The notes under the pieces: generated by a model
Databases searched by the model: none
Told to the model about the DNA's origin: nothing
Seen by the model: only the letters and a program-made list of their open reading frames with translations
Made by a program: the position numbers and the translations under genes
Source: Bacillota bacterium
GTDB lineage: Bacteria; Bacillota; UBA4882; UBA8346
Reading direction: 5' to 3'
NCBI GenBank assembly: GCA_023394955.1
Contig: JAEWZY010000004.1
Location: 223,230-287,229 of the forward strand
DNA length: 64,000 nucleotides
Shown here: piece by piece, positions 1 through 8,447 of the stretch
How positions within the stretch are numbered: position 1 is the stretch's first letter
Layout of the letters: every line of letters starts with the position of its first letter

Positions 1-120
1 ACCGAGATCGAATTAATTATCCATGAAGAGATGCAAATGATGTGGGCCGGCAGAAAGACTCCGGAGCAAGTGGCCACAGCTCTTTATGACCGGATTCATA
101 AGTTAATGACAGGTAAGTAG
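1..120 (+). CDS. C-terminus of an extracellular solute-binding protein (partial)
   Basis: Only the last 39 codons are in the window, read in frame 1 to the TAG at 118-120. The tail carries MWAGRKTPEQVATALYDRI, which resembles the closing helix of family 1 extracellular solute-binding proteins of sugar ABC transporters, where a short Gly-x-x-(T/S)-x-E-x-(V/A) segment precedes a final amphipathic helix. The next gene starts 14 bases later on the same strand, so the two are probably cotranscribed. A role in sugar uptake is inferred from this short tail alone and the substrate is unknown. Confidence 0.55.
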   Translation, partial: TEIELIIHEEMQMMWAGRKTPEQVATALYDRIHKLMTGK

Positions 121-134
121 AAAACAATCGGGAT

Positions 135-1604
135 GTGAAACTGGTGAGTATTTTAAAAGAAGTTAGTATAGTGGATGCAGATGTATTGGTTGTTGGCGGA
201 GGTCCGTCGGGCATAGGGGCGGCTATTGCAGCCGGTCGAAACGGAGCAAAAGTTGTTTTAATTGAAAAGACCGAAAACCTAGGTGGGACTTTCACGGGAG
301 GCTTAGTTTCGGAATTCCATGGGATGCGAGTGCACCGTAATCGACATACCCTAAATCCTTATCAGTTTACTAATTATTATGAAACCCAAGCCATTAAAGG
401 TATTCCCCAGGAAATCATGGACCGATTGGTCGAACATGGGGGGGCTTTGGGCGAAAAAGGGCGTTCAACCAGTTGTGTCATCTGTGATCCTGAAATAGTA
501 AAATTTATAGTTGAAGAGATCTGTTTTGAGGCAGGTGTTGATATTTGGTATCAAACTGTGGCTATTGAGCCGGTTTTAGAGCAAGGCAAAATAGCTGGGG
601 TTAAGGTTCAAAACAAATCAGGTCTACATTTGATTAAAACAAAGATAGTGGTTGACGCTTCCGGTGACGCCGACATAGCCGCTCGCAGCGGAGCGCCGTA
701 TGAAAAAGGCGGCCCCAATGGCGAAATGCAACCAGCCTCACTAACCTTTATTATGGGCGGAGTAGACTTAGCTAAGACCATCAAGTATTTAAAAGATGTT
801 CCTGAAGACCTTCATTCCGGAGATATTAAGGTTTGGGAGCAACTACATCAAGAAAACAAGCCAGTGCATTTAATTGGGTTTGGCAAACTAATTTCTAAAG
901 CTCATGAAATAGGAGATTATCCAATGGCGGTAGGCGCTCAAAATCCTAATCCGCTCTTTGTAGTAAGCTCGGTGTTTCGTTGGGGGCGGGTTGTGCCGGA
1001 TCAAACACTCCAAATTATTGACATGGCATATAATGTCTGTCCTACCAAAGGGAAGGAAGTCAGTAGAGCATTGATCAATACACGGAAGCAGGCGATGTAT
1101 TTAGCTAGGTTTATGCGAAAGTATTTTCCTGGTTATGAAAATTCTTACTTGCAACAAACTGCTTCACAGCTTGGAATCAGAGAAAGCCGGAGGATCATTG
1201 GTCAATATCAGTTGACTATGGATGACGTTAGCGAGGGTAGAGACTTTGAAGATTCAATCGCTCGTTGCGGTAGGGCAATGAACATCCATAGCTCTGAAGG
1301 TGGTAAAGAGGGCGAACATCATGGTGGTCGAAAATGGTTGGAGATTAAAGATGGCAGGACTTATGGTATTCCATACCGCTGTTTGTTACCAAAAGAAGGG
1401 CCTGATAATCTCTTGGTGGTCGGCAAATCCATCTCGGTTGACCGAATAGCTTTAGGCTCGGTACGAGGCCAACCCGCTTGCATGGCTACTGGAGAGGCTG
1501 CCGGAACAGCGGCTGCTTTGGCTGTTAAAAGCAATACCACGATTAGAGATTTGGATATCAAAAAGTTACGCGAACAATTGACAAAACAAAATGTTATTAT
1601 CTGA
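135..1604 (+). CDS. FAD-dependent oxidoreductase (FAD_oxidored family)
   Basis: A 489-residue flavoprotein starting at GTG. The dinucleotide-binding motif GGGPSG lies at residues 21-26, followed by an acidic residue ending the second strand (IEKTENLGG, about 43-51), which is the classic FAD ADP-binding fold. Near the C-terminus a second FAD contact region (GKSISVDRIALGS, about 435) is followed by a Gly/Ala-rich helix (ATGEAAGTAAALA). This arrangement fits the FAD_oxidored family, often found beside sugar transport and glycoside genes, which agrees with the partial solute-binding protein just upstream. The substrate cannot be read from sequence. A rho-independent terminator follows at 1629. 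Thioredoxin-reductase and succinate-dehydrogenase-like flavoproteins share the first motif but fit the rest less well. Confidence 0.85.
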   Translation: MKLVSILKEVSIVDADVLVVGGGPSGIGAAIAAGRNGAKVVLIEKTENLGGTFTGGLVSEFHGMRVHRNRHTLNPYQFTNYYETQAIKGIPQEIMDRLVEHGGALGEKGRSTSCVICDPEIVKFIVEEICFEAGVDIWYQTVAIEPVLEQGKIAGVKVQNKSGLHLIKTKIVVDASGDADIAARSGAPYEKGGPNGEMQPASLTFIMGGVDLAKTIKYLKDVPEDLHSGDIKVWEQLHQENKPVHLIGFGKLISKAHEIGDYPMAVGAQNPNPLFVVSSVFRWGRVVPDQTLQIIDMAYNVCPTKGKEVSRALINTRKQAMYLARFMRKYFPGYENSYLQQTASQLGIRESRRIIGQYQLTMDDVSEGRDFEDSIARCGRAMNIHSSEGGKEGEHHGGRKWLEIKDGRTYGIPYRCLLPKEGPDNLLVVGKSISVDRIALGSVRGQPACMATGEAAGTAAALAVKSNTTIRDLDIKKLREQLTKQNVII

Positions 1605-1628
1605 ATCGATATGGATATTTTTTGCTAC

Positions 1629-1660
1629 AAGGCCGACTAAATATCGGCCTTATTTTTATT
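1629..1660 (+). terminator. Rho-independent terminator of the FAD oxidoreductase gene
   Basis: An 8-bp stem AAGGCCGA/TCGGCCTT with a 7-base loop is followed by ATTTTTATT. It lies 24 bases after the stop codon. Confidence 0.85.
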
Positions 1661-1708
1661 ACATCTTACTTAATAGCTGAATTTAACATTAATGCCTAAA
1701 AATCAAGC

Positions 1709-1737
1709 TTGTAAATTGCGGAAAGTTATTATACAAT
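1709..1737 (+). promoter_or_regulatory. Promoter of tRNA-Arg
   Basis: TTGTAA and TACAAT are separated by 17 bases and the -10 box ends nine bases before the mature tRNA. The -10 matches five of six consensus positions and the -35 is weaker. Confidence 0.55.
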
Positions 1738-1746
1738 AAATTGTAC

Positions 1747-1821
1747 GCGCCCGTAGCTCAGGGGATAGAGTGCTGGCCTCCGGAGCCAGTTGCGCAGGTT
1801 CGATTCCTGCCGGGCGCACCA
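1747..1821 (+). tRNA. tRNA-Arg (anticodon CCG)
   Basis: A complete cloverleaf can be drawn. The acceptor stem GCGCCCG pairs with CGGGCGC, and the anticodon stem CTGGC/GCCAG encloses loop CTCCGGA, giving anticodon CCG, which reads CGG arginine codons. The T arm GCAGG-TTCGATT-CCTGC is standard and the 3' CCA is encoded (1819-1821). It stands alone with its own promoter and terminator. Confidence 0.97.
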
Positions 1822-1836
1822 CTTAAAAGTATTGAT

Positions 1837-1872
1837 TTGACGGGGTTTGTGACCGTCAATTTTTATTTTTGG
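1837..1872 (+). terminator. Terminator after tRNA-Arg
   Basis: Stem TTGACGG/CCGTCAA with a 9-base loop is followed directly by a T-rich run (TTTTTATTTTT). It lies 15 bases after the tRNA CCA end. The stretch from here to the collagen-like gene at 2179 holds no gene that I can support, only this terminator and the oppositely oriented one near 2003-2043. Confidence 0.8.
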
Positions 1873-2002
1873 GTACCCTTTTTTAAAAACCGCATCATTG
1901 CTGGGTTTGAATTACCCCTAATATTATACAAATATTATACAAACAATACCAATACCGTGAAAGTATAACTATTAATTAATATAAAGGACCTCGTTAAGCA
2001 CG

Positions 2003-2043
2003 AAAAAAGCATAGGTTCACGGACTAACCATAGTCCAGAACCT
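2003..2043 (-). terminator. Terminator of the collagen-like gene
   Basis: Outer arms AGGTTC/GAACCT and inner arms GGACT/AGTCC form a long interrupted hairpin around the loop AACCAT. Read on the minus strand it is followed by ATGC and six T residues. It lies about 135 bases beyond the stop codon of the collagen-like gene, so a long 3' untranslated region is implied. Confidence 0.65.
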
Positions 2044-2178
2044 CCACACTTTTTTCATTTCTTTTAGAGAGCAGTAACAAAGCAAAAAAGACGCCAATAA
2101 CCGCTCCCAAATCCCATAATTGACAATATACTTAACGATTTTATTTTACTTTTGTCTCTGATTAATATTGAAAATCAT

Positions 2179-3081
2179 TTAATTACTTAATTGAACAATG
2201 GTTAAAGAGCGATTTATATAACCTAATGCAGGGAAATCCGTACTAATACTTGCTCCTACTTCATCTCCTGCTGTTAAGGAGGCTTGAACGACAAACGTCG
2301 AAGTGCTTCTATTCGATATCTTAAAAAAAGTAGTCGTATCGCCAAAAATCGGGGTGCCATTGACAGTAATAATAGCGTCTAAATATGGTTGGTCGGGATC
2401 CGGATCAGTAGTGGCTTCAGCGTTAATAGATATCGTTATTTGATAGATTCCACTTTCTCCCACCACTAATTCATTGCCCGATGGACTAACTGTGATAGTA
2501 TCTGATAAAGGTCCAACCACATTAAATGGTACGGGTGTGAATGTTGCCCCAGGTGTCTCTGTACTACTTCCTCTTAAAGAGCCATAAGCCAAAACGACTT
2601 CTCCAGTAGGGCCGGTGGGACCCTCCGGACCAGTTGCGCCGGTAGGGCCAGTGAGACCAGTGGGACCTTCCGGACCAGTCGCGCCGGTAGGGCCAGTGCG
2701 ACCGGTGGGACCTTCCGGACCCTCCGGGCCAGTTGCGCCGGTAGGGCCAGTGCGACCAGTCGGACCTTTCGGACCGGTAGCCCCGGTGGCTCCGCTTTCC
2801 GGCGATAATCGGAGCAAACTCTGTTGCACGCACTGCAAATCCGCCAACAACGGTTTAATAGCAGGTATACAGGACGCTCTCATTTGCCAAGTCTGTATTT
2901 TCCCACCGATTGCCGCCACATTATTGACGGCGCACTGGACATTTCTTTGCCCAAAACAATCGATGGCTTGTTTGATATACTTCAATAAAGGGTCTTTTAA
3001 AAAGCGATTGATCGGCAACTGCAATATTTTTCCACGGACGATCAAAAGTTGATCTTCAATGCTTAATCCCTGATTGAGCAT
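2179..3081 (-). CDS. Collagen-like spore-surface protein, BclA-like
   Basis: A 300-residue protein in three parts. Residues 1-95 form an alpha-helical domain with several Cys. Residues 97-160 are about 21 uninterrupted Gly-X-Y triplets dominated by GPT, GAT and GPE. Residues 161-300 look like the beta-sandwich (C1q/TNF-like) head that trimerises BclA-type exosporium proteins, including a segment such as GESGIYQITISINA. Thr in the third triplet position is typical of bacterial collagens that are glycosylated. The ATG start has GGGGGTGG upstream. No signal peptide is visible, as expected for exosporium proteins made in the mother cell. The N-domain does not carry an obvious BclA targeting motif, so placement on the spore is inferred from family and from the sporulation genes elsewhere in the window. 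Confidence 0.8.
   Translation of the reverse strand: MLNQGLSIEDQLLIVRGKILQLPINRFLKDPLLKYIKQAIDCFGQRNVQCAVNNVAAIGGKIQTWQMRASCIPAIKPLLADLQCVQQSLLRLSPESGATGATGPKGPTGRTGPTGATGPEGPEGPTGRTGPTGATGPEGPTGLTGPTGATGPEGPTGPTGEVVLAYGSLRGSSTETPGATFTPVPFNVVGPLSDTITVSPSGNELVVGESGIYQITISINAEATTDPDPDQPYLDAIITVNGTPIFGDTTTFFKISNRSTSTFVVQASLTAGDEVGASISTDFPALGYINRSLTIVQLSN
2602..2793. repeat. In-gene 45-bp tandem repeat encoding Gly-X-Y triplets
   Basis: The collagen segment is built from imperfect 45-bp units, each encoding a 15-residue block close to GPTGRTGPTGATGPE. One unit carries an extra triplet. Such tracts expand and contract by slippage, so length variation between strains is expected. Confidence 0.85.
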
Positions 3082-3160
3082 GCTTCCACCCCCTTGTCAG
3101 ATGGTATATATTATTATTGACCAGGAAATTGGGAACATGCGGAAAGCATAAACGAGTTGA

Positions 3161-3361
3161 ACGAAATGTATCATATTCAACGGTTTATCGGCAGATGTTG
3201 AAGGTTTGTTTACGGAATTAGCGCAGGTGGGAGCGGAAAGGTTGATTTATCAAATGTTTCAAGTTGGAAGTAATCGGGTGAATACGCATCCGGATATTGG
3301 GACTTATTAAAACGAACAACAAAAAATAGAAGCAGGATTATTTTTTGTGAATGTCGAATAA
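3161..3361 (+). pseudogene. Relic of a formyltransferase-like gene
   Basis: One frame from about 3161 reads as protein-like sequence with no plausible start: a helix resembling LFTELAQVGAERLI, then PDIGTY, a TAA at 3308-3310, then in the same frame NEQQKIEAGLFFVN to a second stop at 3359. The order (L-x-x-L-A-x-x-G-A-x-x-L, P-x-x-x-x-T-Y, then E-x-G-L) matches the end of the catalytic domain of methionyl-tRNA formyltransferase and related sugar formyltransferases. It is too short and interrupted to be functional. The 350-base gap between the collagen-like gene and the symporter holds nothing else that I recognise. The family assignment rests on pattern memory. Confidence 0.35.
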
Positions 3362-3444
3362 GTTTTATTACTTATGTTACCGGTAGACGGTAGATTGGTT
3401 AGGTAATTGGTAGAACGGTATCAAACGGAAGGATGGTTGAAAAA

Positions 3445-4959
3445 ATGGATGTAACTTTATTTCGCTGGCTGGCGATCGTTGTCTTCGTCTGCCTCTTGGT
3501 TGGCGTAGGTATCTACGCGATGCGCCGGACTAAGACCGCTAACGATTTTTTCCTGGGCGGAAGAAACGTAGGGCCTTGGATCTCGGCGTTTGCTTATGGG
3601 ACCACTTATTTTTCGGCAGTCGTATTTATCGGTTATGCCGGAAAATTGGGTTGGGGTTTCGGTATCTCGGTCGTCTGGATTGCCATCGGTAACGCTGTGA
3701 TCGGGAGCCTACTCGCCTGGATATTGTTGGCCCGCCGCACCCGGGAGATGACGGCTAAATTAAACGCGATGACGATGCCGGAATTTTTAGAGGCTCGTTA
3801 TCAATCGAAATGGTTTAAAATTGTGGCCGCAATTATTATTTTTGTCTTCTTAATTCCCTATTGCGGCTCGGTCTTTACCGGCCTGGGTTTCCTGTTTGAA
3901 AACGTGTTAAAAATCGATTATCAACTTTCTTTGATTATAATGATCGTAATCACCGGGGTCTATTTGATCCTTGGCGGATATTTTGCGGTTGCCATCACCG
4001 ATTTTATCCAGGGATTGATCATGCTGGTCGGCGTGGTACTGATGGTCGGTTATGTCTTCAGCCAGCCCCAAGTGGGAGGAGTTGGCGGCTGGTTATCGGG
4101 TTTAAACGCGATCGATCCCGGTTTGACCCAACTAATTCCAAAGGATTGGCTCGGGCTTCTGGGATTGGTCAGTTTGACCAGCCTCGGCGTTTTGGGTATG
4201 CCCCAAATGGTCCAAAAGTATTACGCCATTAAGAATGAGAAAGTGATCAAAACCGCCACGATAGTCGCCACGATTTTTGCGGTAGTTGTCGCCGGGGCCG
4301 CTTATCTAGTAGGTTCTACGGTGCGGCTCTTTTTCGACAAAATACCGCTTGACGCGGCCGGCGCTCCGATGTTCAATACTTTAATCCCCCAATTGCTAAG
4401 TCAGACGATGCCGGAGTATTTGCTGATTATCATTTTATTATTGGTGCTTTCAGCTTCCATGTCAACTCTCTCGTCATTAATCCTGGTTTCCAGTTCGGCG
4501 ATTACCATCGACCTGATTCAAGGGGTACTCTTCCCCAAAATGGATCAAAAACACACCTTGGGTATACTCAGACTGTTTTGCGGTGTCTTTATTATTTGCG
4601 CGATTATCATCGCTATTTACAAACTTGATTTTATCATCAAACTAATGGCTTTGTCCTGGGGGACCATTGCCGGCGCTTTTTTAGCCCCTTATCTTTATGG
4701 ACTGTTTTGGAAAGGGACCACCAAATCAGGGGCTTGGGCTGGGATGATTACTGGAGTGGTCCTTTCAATCGGAGGTTCGTTATTGTTTACGGATGAGAAA
4801 ACAGCCCCGTTAGTCAGCACTGCGGCAATGGTTATTCCTTTAATTGTGGTCCCGGTTGTCAGCTTGGCGACTAAAAAGTATCACAGTTTACATTTGGATA
4901 AGGTATTTGAGCGGAACGAAGCGGGGAAAGCAATGGTGGCTGCCGCCAAAACTGAATAG
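3445..4959 (+). CDS. Sodium:solute symporter (SSS family)
   Basis: A hydrophobic protein of 504 residues with about 13 membrane helices. The early segment ANDFFLGGRNVGPW followed by TTYFSAVVFIGYAG is the signature opening of the SSS (PutP/PanF/SGLT) family, and a later SASMSTLSS segment matches the conserved region around the family's sodium site. It should import a small solute with Na+, but the substrate is not determined. An upstream in-frame ATG at 3433 directly abuts the only GGAAGG (3427-3432), which leaves no spacer, so the ATG at 3445 is preferred. It stands alone between a relic and a strong terminator. Confidence 0.88.
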   Translation: MDVTLFRWLAIVVFVCLLVGVGIYAMRRTKTANDFFLGGRNVGPWISAFAYGTTYFSAVVFIGYAGKLGWGFGISVVWIAIGNAVIGSLLAWILLARRTREMTAKLNAMTMPEFLEARYQSKWFKIVAAIIIFVFLIPYCGSVFTGLGFLFENVLKIDYQLSLIIMIVITGVYLILGGYFAVAITDFIQGLIMLVGVVLMVGYVFSQPQVGGVGGWLSGLNAIDPGLTQLIPKDWLGLLGLVSLTSLGVLGMPQMVQKYYAIKNEKVIKTATIVATIFAVVVAGAAYLVGSTVRLFFDKIPLDAAGAPMFNTLIPQLLSQTMPEYLLIIILLLVLSASMSTLSSLILVSSSAITIDLIQGVLFPKMDQKHTLGILRLFCGVFIICAIIIAIYKLDFIIKLMALSWGTIAGAFLAPYLYGLFWKGTTKSGAWAGMITGVVLSIGGSLLFTDEKTAPLVSTAAMVIPLIVVPVVSLATKKYHSLHLDKVFERNEAGKAMVAAAKTE

Positions 4960-4987
4960 TCGGAATTGATAGCTAGAATAGATCAGA

Positions 4988-5017
4988 ATAAAAAAGTCTC
5001 CTTTGGGGGCTTTTTTG
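4988..5017 (+). terminator. Terminator of the symporter gene
   Basis: An A-run and GTCTCC pair, with two G-T wobbles, to GGGGGC and a run of six T residues around a TTT loop. It lies about 30 bases after the stop codon. Confidence 0.8.
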
Positions 5018-5264
5018 TATTGCCAAAGCGAATATTGTAAGAACCTTGTAATTTAATAGAATAGAAAGGGTAAAATGACATATAATATAATGCGGCCTTA
5101 AACGGCTATAACTATTAATGGTTAAGAGTTAAGTTTATCCGAAATCAGCTAAAGAAAAATAGTAGTGGGAAAAAATGTTTGCATTGACGATATTATAAGT
5201 GAGATACAATGTGAGACCCCGCTTACGTTGAGGTAATATTAAAAAATATGAGGAGGTGACATTG

Positions 5265-5711
5265 ATGAAATTATCACCGATTGGATTGCAGATTCGTCTC
5301 ATGGCCGAAGGCGACTACCGTGACGTGTATCGTTTGTATCGGCAGCTAACTGGAATTGGGCCCCCTTGTAGCGAAAAGGAATTTAGCCGCATCTTTAATA
5401 TTTTTTTAAACACGGATGACCGGGAGGCCTATGTCGCCACAGTATGCGACCGGATTATTGGGTTTGTAACCTTGTATTATTTCGAGGTTTTCCATTGTTC
5501 CGGGCCGGTAGCCAGTATTCAAGAGTTAGTTGTAACCGAAGAGTTTCGCGGACGCGGCGTTGGTAAGGCCTTAGTCGAGTTTGTCAAGGAAAAAGTCTGT
5601 GAGAAACATTGCCGTGGTTTGGAGGTTGCTACCCATTTGTGGCAGAGCGGGGCCAAATCGTTCTACGAGAGATGCGGATTAATCGGTAAAACGTTGGTGT
5701 TGGCTAATTGA
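5265..5711 (+). CDS. GNAT-family N-acetyltransferase
   Basis: A 148-residue GNAT protein. The acetyl-CoA pyrophosphate loop is RGRGVGKALVEFV (motif A, R/Q-x-x-G-x-G/A), preceded by the beta strand SIQELVVTEEF and followed by the C-terminal SGAKSFYERCGL typical of the fold. The acceptor is unknown. The frame is open from a GTG at 5256, but that codon overlaps the AGGAGG (5251-5256), so the ATG at 5265 with an eight-base spacer is taken as start. The gene is monocistronic, between two terminators. Confidence 0.85.
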   Translation: MKLSPIGLQIRLMAEGDYRDVYRLYRQLTGIGPPCSEKEFSRIFNIFLNTDDREAYVATVCDRIIGFVTLYYFEVFHCSGPVASIQELVVTEEFRGRGVGKALVEFVKEKVCEKHCRGLEVATHLWQSGAKSFYERCGLIGKTLVLAN

Positions 5712-5759
5712 TCATGGAAACTGGAAAACTTGGTTAATTAATCTACTACCTATATGTTA

Positions 5760-5786
5760 ACTAGCTTATGGAGCTAGTATTTTTTT
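5760..5786 (+). terminator. Terminator after the GNAT gene
   Basis: Perfect 7-bp stem ACTAGCT/AGCTAGT with a 5-base loop, then AT and six T residues. Confidence 0.85.
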
Positions 5787-5864
5787 GGTTTTAACAAGAT
5801 TTTCATAAGGTTTATTTATAAGCTATAAGTGAGGAATTGATAAACATCCCTGCTATTGTTGGGA

Positions 5865-5893
5865 TTGACAAAATGTCCTTATAATAATATCCT
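5865..5893 (+). promoter_or_regulatory. Candidate promoter before the Spo0E-like gene
   Basis: A perfect -35 TTGACA is followed after 17 bases by TATCCT (four of six). It overlaps the 5' part of the open frame, which argues that translation of the Spo0E-like protein begins at or after 5901. Confidence 0.4.
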
Positions 5894-5900
5894 ATATTGC

Positions 5901-6134
5901 ATGTGGAAATTTTATCGGTATTTCTTACTTTTGCTAATCAATTATCGAAAACGAAAAATGCTTCGCCTGGCTTTATATTACGGTATGTCTTCGGTGGAGG
6001 TTTTAAATGAGAGCGTGTTTATCGATGGATTGATTAATAGGTTAAAAAGACTTGAGCGGCGCATGAATTTATTTAAATCCTTGACGAAGTTCAAGAAAGA
6101 TTATCAGTGTCAGTGTTCCAAAGATACGATTTAA
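5901..6134 (+). CDS. Spo0E-like aspartyl-phosphate phosphatase
   Basis: A small protein of 77 residues if started at the ATG at 5901. The core YYGMSSVEVLNESVFIDGLI matches the Spo0E family pattern of a helix, a turn with (S/T)-x-x-E/P-V-L, and the signature S-x-x-(L/I)-D-x-L-I. Family members dephosphorylate Spo0A-P and restrain entry into sporulation. The usual SQELD is SVFID here, keeping the Ser and Asp. A later ATG (5958) would give 58 residues but would remove part of the first helix, and neither start has a clear ribosome site. A basic tail of about 30 residues follows the motif. It is flanked by terminators on both sides. Confidence 0.65.
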   Translation: MWKFYRYFLLLLINYRKRKMLRLALYYGMSSVEVLNESVFIDGLINRLKRLERRMNLFKSLTKFKKDYQCQCSKDTI

Positions 6135-6146
6135 ACGCCTAAATGG

Positions 6147-6172
6147 ACTAGGTTAAGCGACCTGGTTTTTTT
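6147..6172 (+). terminator. Terminator after the Spo0E-like gene
   Basis: Stem CTAGGT/ACCTGG (one G-T pair) with a 6-base loop, then seven T residues. Confidence 0.75.
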
Positions 6173-6273
6173 ATTTAGCGCTTTATTATGAAGGCAGGAT
6201 TTTTAGACAATGTGTATAACTGATCTGAAAAAATGGGAATTAAAAGAAGAGGAATGAAGTGTTGGAGGAGAAA

Positions 6274-8289
6274 ATGGCTATTCCCAAAGAGATTAAATCC
6301 AAAGCCGAAGAGTTACGGGTTGAAATCGAAAAACATAATCATTTATATCACGTCATGGATCAGCCGGAGATAAGCGACGCCGAGTATGATCGGCTGATGC
6401 GGGAGTTAATCCGTTTGGAAGAGGAATACCCGGAGTTGCAAACTCCGGACTCACCAACCCAACGGGTAGGCGGCGCGCCGCTGGCGGTTTTTAAATCGGT
6501 CCGGCACCGGATACCCTTACTTAGCCTGGATAATGCTTTTGGCCGGGCGGATTTATCCGCCTTTGACGAACGGGTCAGACGTAGTTTGAAATTGGACCGG
6601 GGGTTGGAATATACCGTAGAACTAAAAATTGACGGTCTAACCGTAGCTTTAATTTATGAAAACGGCCTTTTAACCCAAGCCGCCACCAGAGGAGATGGGA
6701 TTGAAGGAGAAGATGTGACGACCAACATTAAAACTATCAAATCAATACCGCTGCGATTGCCTAACGCTGAAGGTGTAAATCTGGGGGTAAGGGGCGAAGT
6801 ATATCTGAAAAAAGACGATTTCGTAGCTTTGAACCAACAACGGGAAAAGCGGGGGGAGCCGCTTTTTGCTAATCCCCGTAATGTGGCCGCCGGTTCATTA
6901 CGCCAGTTGGACCCGAAAGTCACCGCCGGCCGGCCGTTGGACGCTTTTTTTTATGATATTCTATATCTTGAGGGACGGGAAGTTAAGACTCAATGGGATG
7001 GTTTTGGGTTTCTTAAAGGTTTTAACTTTAAGACTAATCCTCATACCAAACTCTGTAAAGGAATTGAAAGTGTATTTGAATTTTGTGATTATTGGACCGA
7101 GCGCCGCCAGGAGCTGCCATATGAGATTGACGGAGTAGTAATTAAAGTAAATTCTCTGCAGTCCCAGACTGATTTGGGTTTTACCGCTAAGGCGCCTCGG
7201 TCTAAAATTGCTTATAAATTCCCAGCCGAGCAGGTTAAAACCAAAGTACTTGATATTACCGTAAATATAGGCCGGACGGGAGCGGTTACTCCAACTGCTA
7301 TTTTAGAACCGGTAAAGGTAGCCGGTTCCACCATTAGCCGGGCCACATTGCACAATGAAGATAATATTCGCGAAAAGGATATCCGAATCGGTGATCGGGT
7401 GATAATTCAAAAAGCCGGGGATGTCATACCGGAAGTGGTTTGTTCCTTGCCGGAGGAGCGAACCGGCGCGGAGGTCGTTTTCGAGTTGCCGAAGCAATGC
7501 CCCGAATGTGGTTCGGAGGTCTACCGGGAACCGGGCGAGGCTGTTGCCCGCTGTATTGGCGGGACTTGTCCGGCCCAATTACGGGAGGGCATCATTCATT
7601 ATGTCTCGCGGGATGCGATGAATATTGAAGGTTTGGGGGAATCTATCGTTGTCCAACTGATTGAATCCGGATTAATCCGTGATGTAGCCGATCTGTACCG
7701 GTTGCAATATCAGGATTTAATCAAACTGGAACGTTTTGGAGCCAAATCCGCCACTAATTTATTGAAGGCCATCGAACAATCCAAAGGAAATAATTTGAGC
7801 CGTCTTTTATTCGGGTTGGGAATCCGGCATGTGGGAGCGGGAGCGGCCCGGGAGTTGGCGGCAAAATGCGGGTCATTCGATAAACTGATGGATACTACTT
7901 ATGAAGAATTGACCGAGATTCCTACTATCGGACCGAAGATCGCCGCCAGCTTAGTTAAGTATTTTCATGAGCCCCATAACCGGGAACTGGCCCATAAACT
8001 GATTGCGGCCGGAATTAATACCTTCGAGTCGGCTTCTCCCATAACGCCTCAGACTCTGGCGGGGAAGACTATTGTAGTCACCGGAACCCTCGCTTCTTTC
8101 GGGAGATCCGAGGTGGAAGAGGTCATCCGCGACCATGGCGGAAAAGCCGCTTCCAGTGTGAGTAAGAACACTGACTATTTATTGTCAGGGAGCGAGCCTG
8201 GGTCTAAGCTGGAAAAAGCACAGGCAATCGGAGTTAGGATCATTAATGAGGAAGAATTCAAGCGAATATTGTCGGGAGAAGAAATATGA
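6274..8289 (+). CDS. ligA: NAD+-dependent DNA ligase LigA
   Basis: A 671-residue protein of normal LigA length. The domains appear in order: Ia (HNHLYHVMDQPEISDAEYD), the adenylation domain with nucleophile Lys in ELKIDG (about residue 118), the OB fold, a four-Cys zinc finger (CPECG and CIGGTCPAQ), helix-hairpin-helix repeats, and a C-terminal BRCT domain (GKTIVVTGTL). It seals nicks in replication and repair using NAD+. The frame is open from a GTG at 6259, but GGAGGAG at 6264-6270 sits best before the ATG at 6274. It precedes the gatCAB genes on the same strand. The 158 bases between them hold nothing that I can identify. Confidence 0.97.
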   Translation: MAIPKEIKSKAEELRVEIEKHNHLYHVMDQPEISDAEYDRLMRELIRLEEEYPELQTPDSPTQRVGGAPLAVFKSVRHRIPLLSLDNAFGRADLSAFDERVRRSLKLDRGLEYTVELKIDGLTVALIYENGLLTQAATRGDGIEGEDVTTNIKTIKSIPLRLPNAEGVNLGVRGEVYLKKDDFVALNQQREKRGEPLFANPRNVAAGSLRQLDPKVTAGRPLDAFFYDILYLEGREVKTQWDGFGFLKGFNFKTNPHTKLCKGIESVFEFCDYWTERRQELPYEIDGVVIKVNSLQSQTDLGFTAKAPRSKIAYKFPAEQVKTKVLDITVNIGRTGAVTPTAILEPVKVAGSTISRATLHNEDNIREKDIRIGDRVIIQKAGDVIPEVVCSLPEERTGAEVVFELPKQCPECGSEVYREPGEAVARCIGGTCPAQLREGIIHYVSRDAMNIEGLGESIVVQLIESGLIRDVADLYRLQYQDLIKLERFGAKSATNLLKAIEQSKGNNLSRLLFGLGIRHVGAGAARELAAKCGSFDKLMDTTYEELTEIPTIGPKIAASLVKYFHEPHNRELAHKLIAAGINTFESASPITPQTLAGKTIVVTGTLASFGRSEVEEVIRDHGGKAASSVSKNTDYLLSGSEPGSKLEKAQAIGVRIINEEEFKRILSGEEI

Positions 8290-8447
8290 GTGAAAAGGCT
8301 TAGCTGATGTGGGTGTTCGATATGGAATTATGCTTTTGGGAGCAGGAATCAAAGGAACTAATGGGGCAAGGTGTTCATTTTATGGAAGATTGGAGTGGGA
8401 CGGCCTTTAGGCGCTCAAGTTAAGGAATTTTCTGAAAGGGGACTTAA

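Noticed and set aside
2615..3052. 145-codon open frame antisense to the collagen-like gene
   Set aside because: It is an artefact of the GC-rich Gly-X-Y repeat, which stays open in several frames. The Pro-Val-Gly repeats are the reverse complement of GPTG units.
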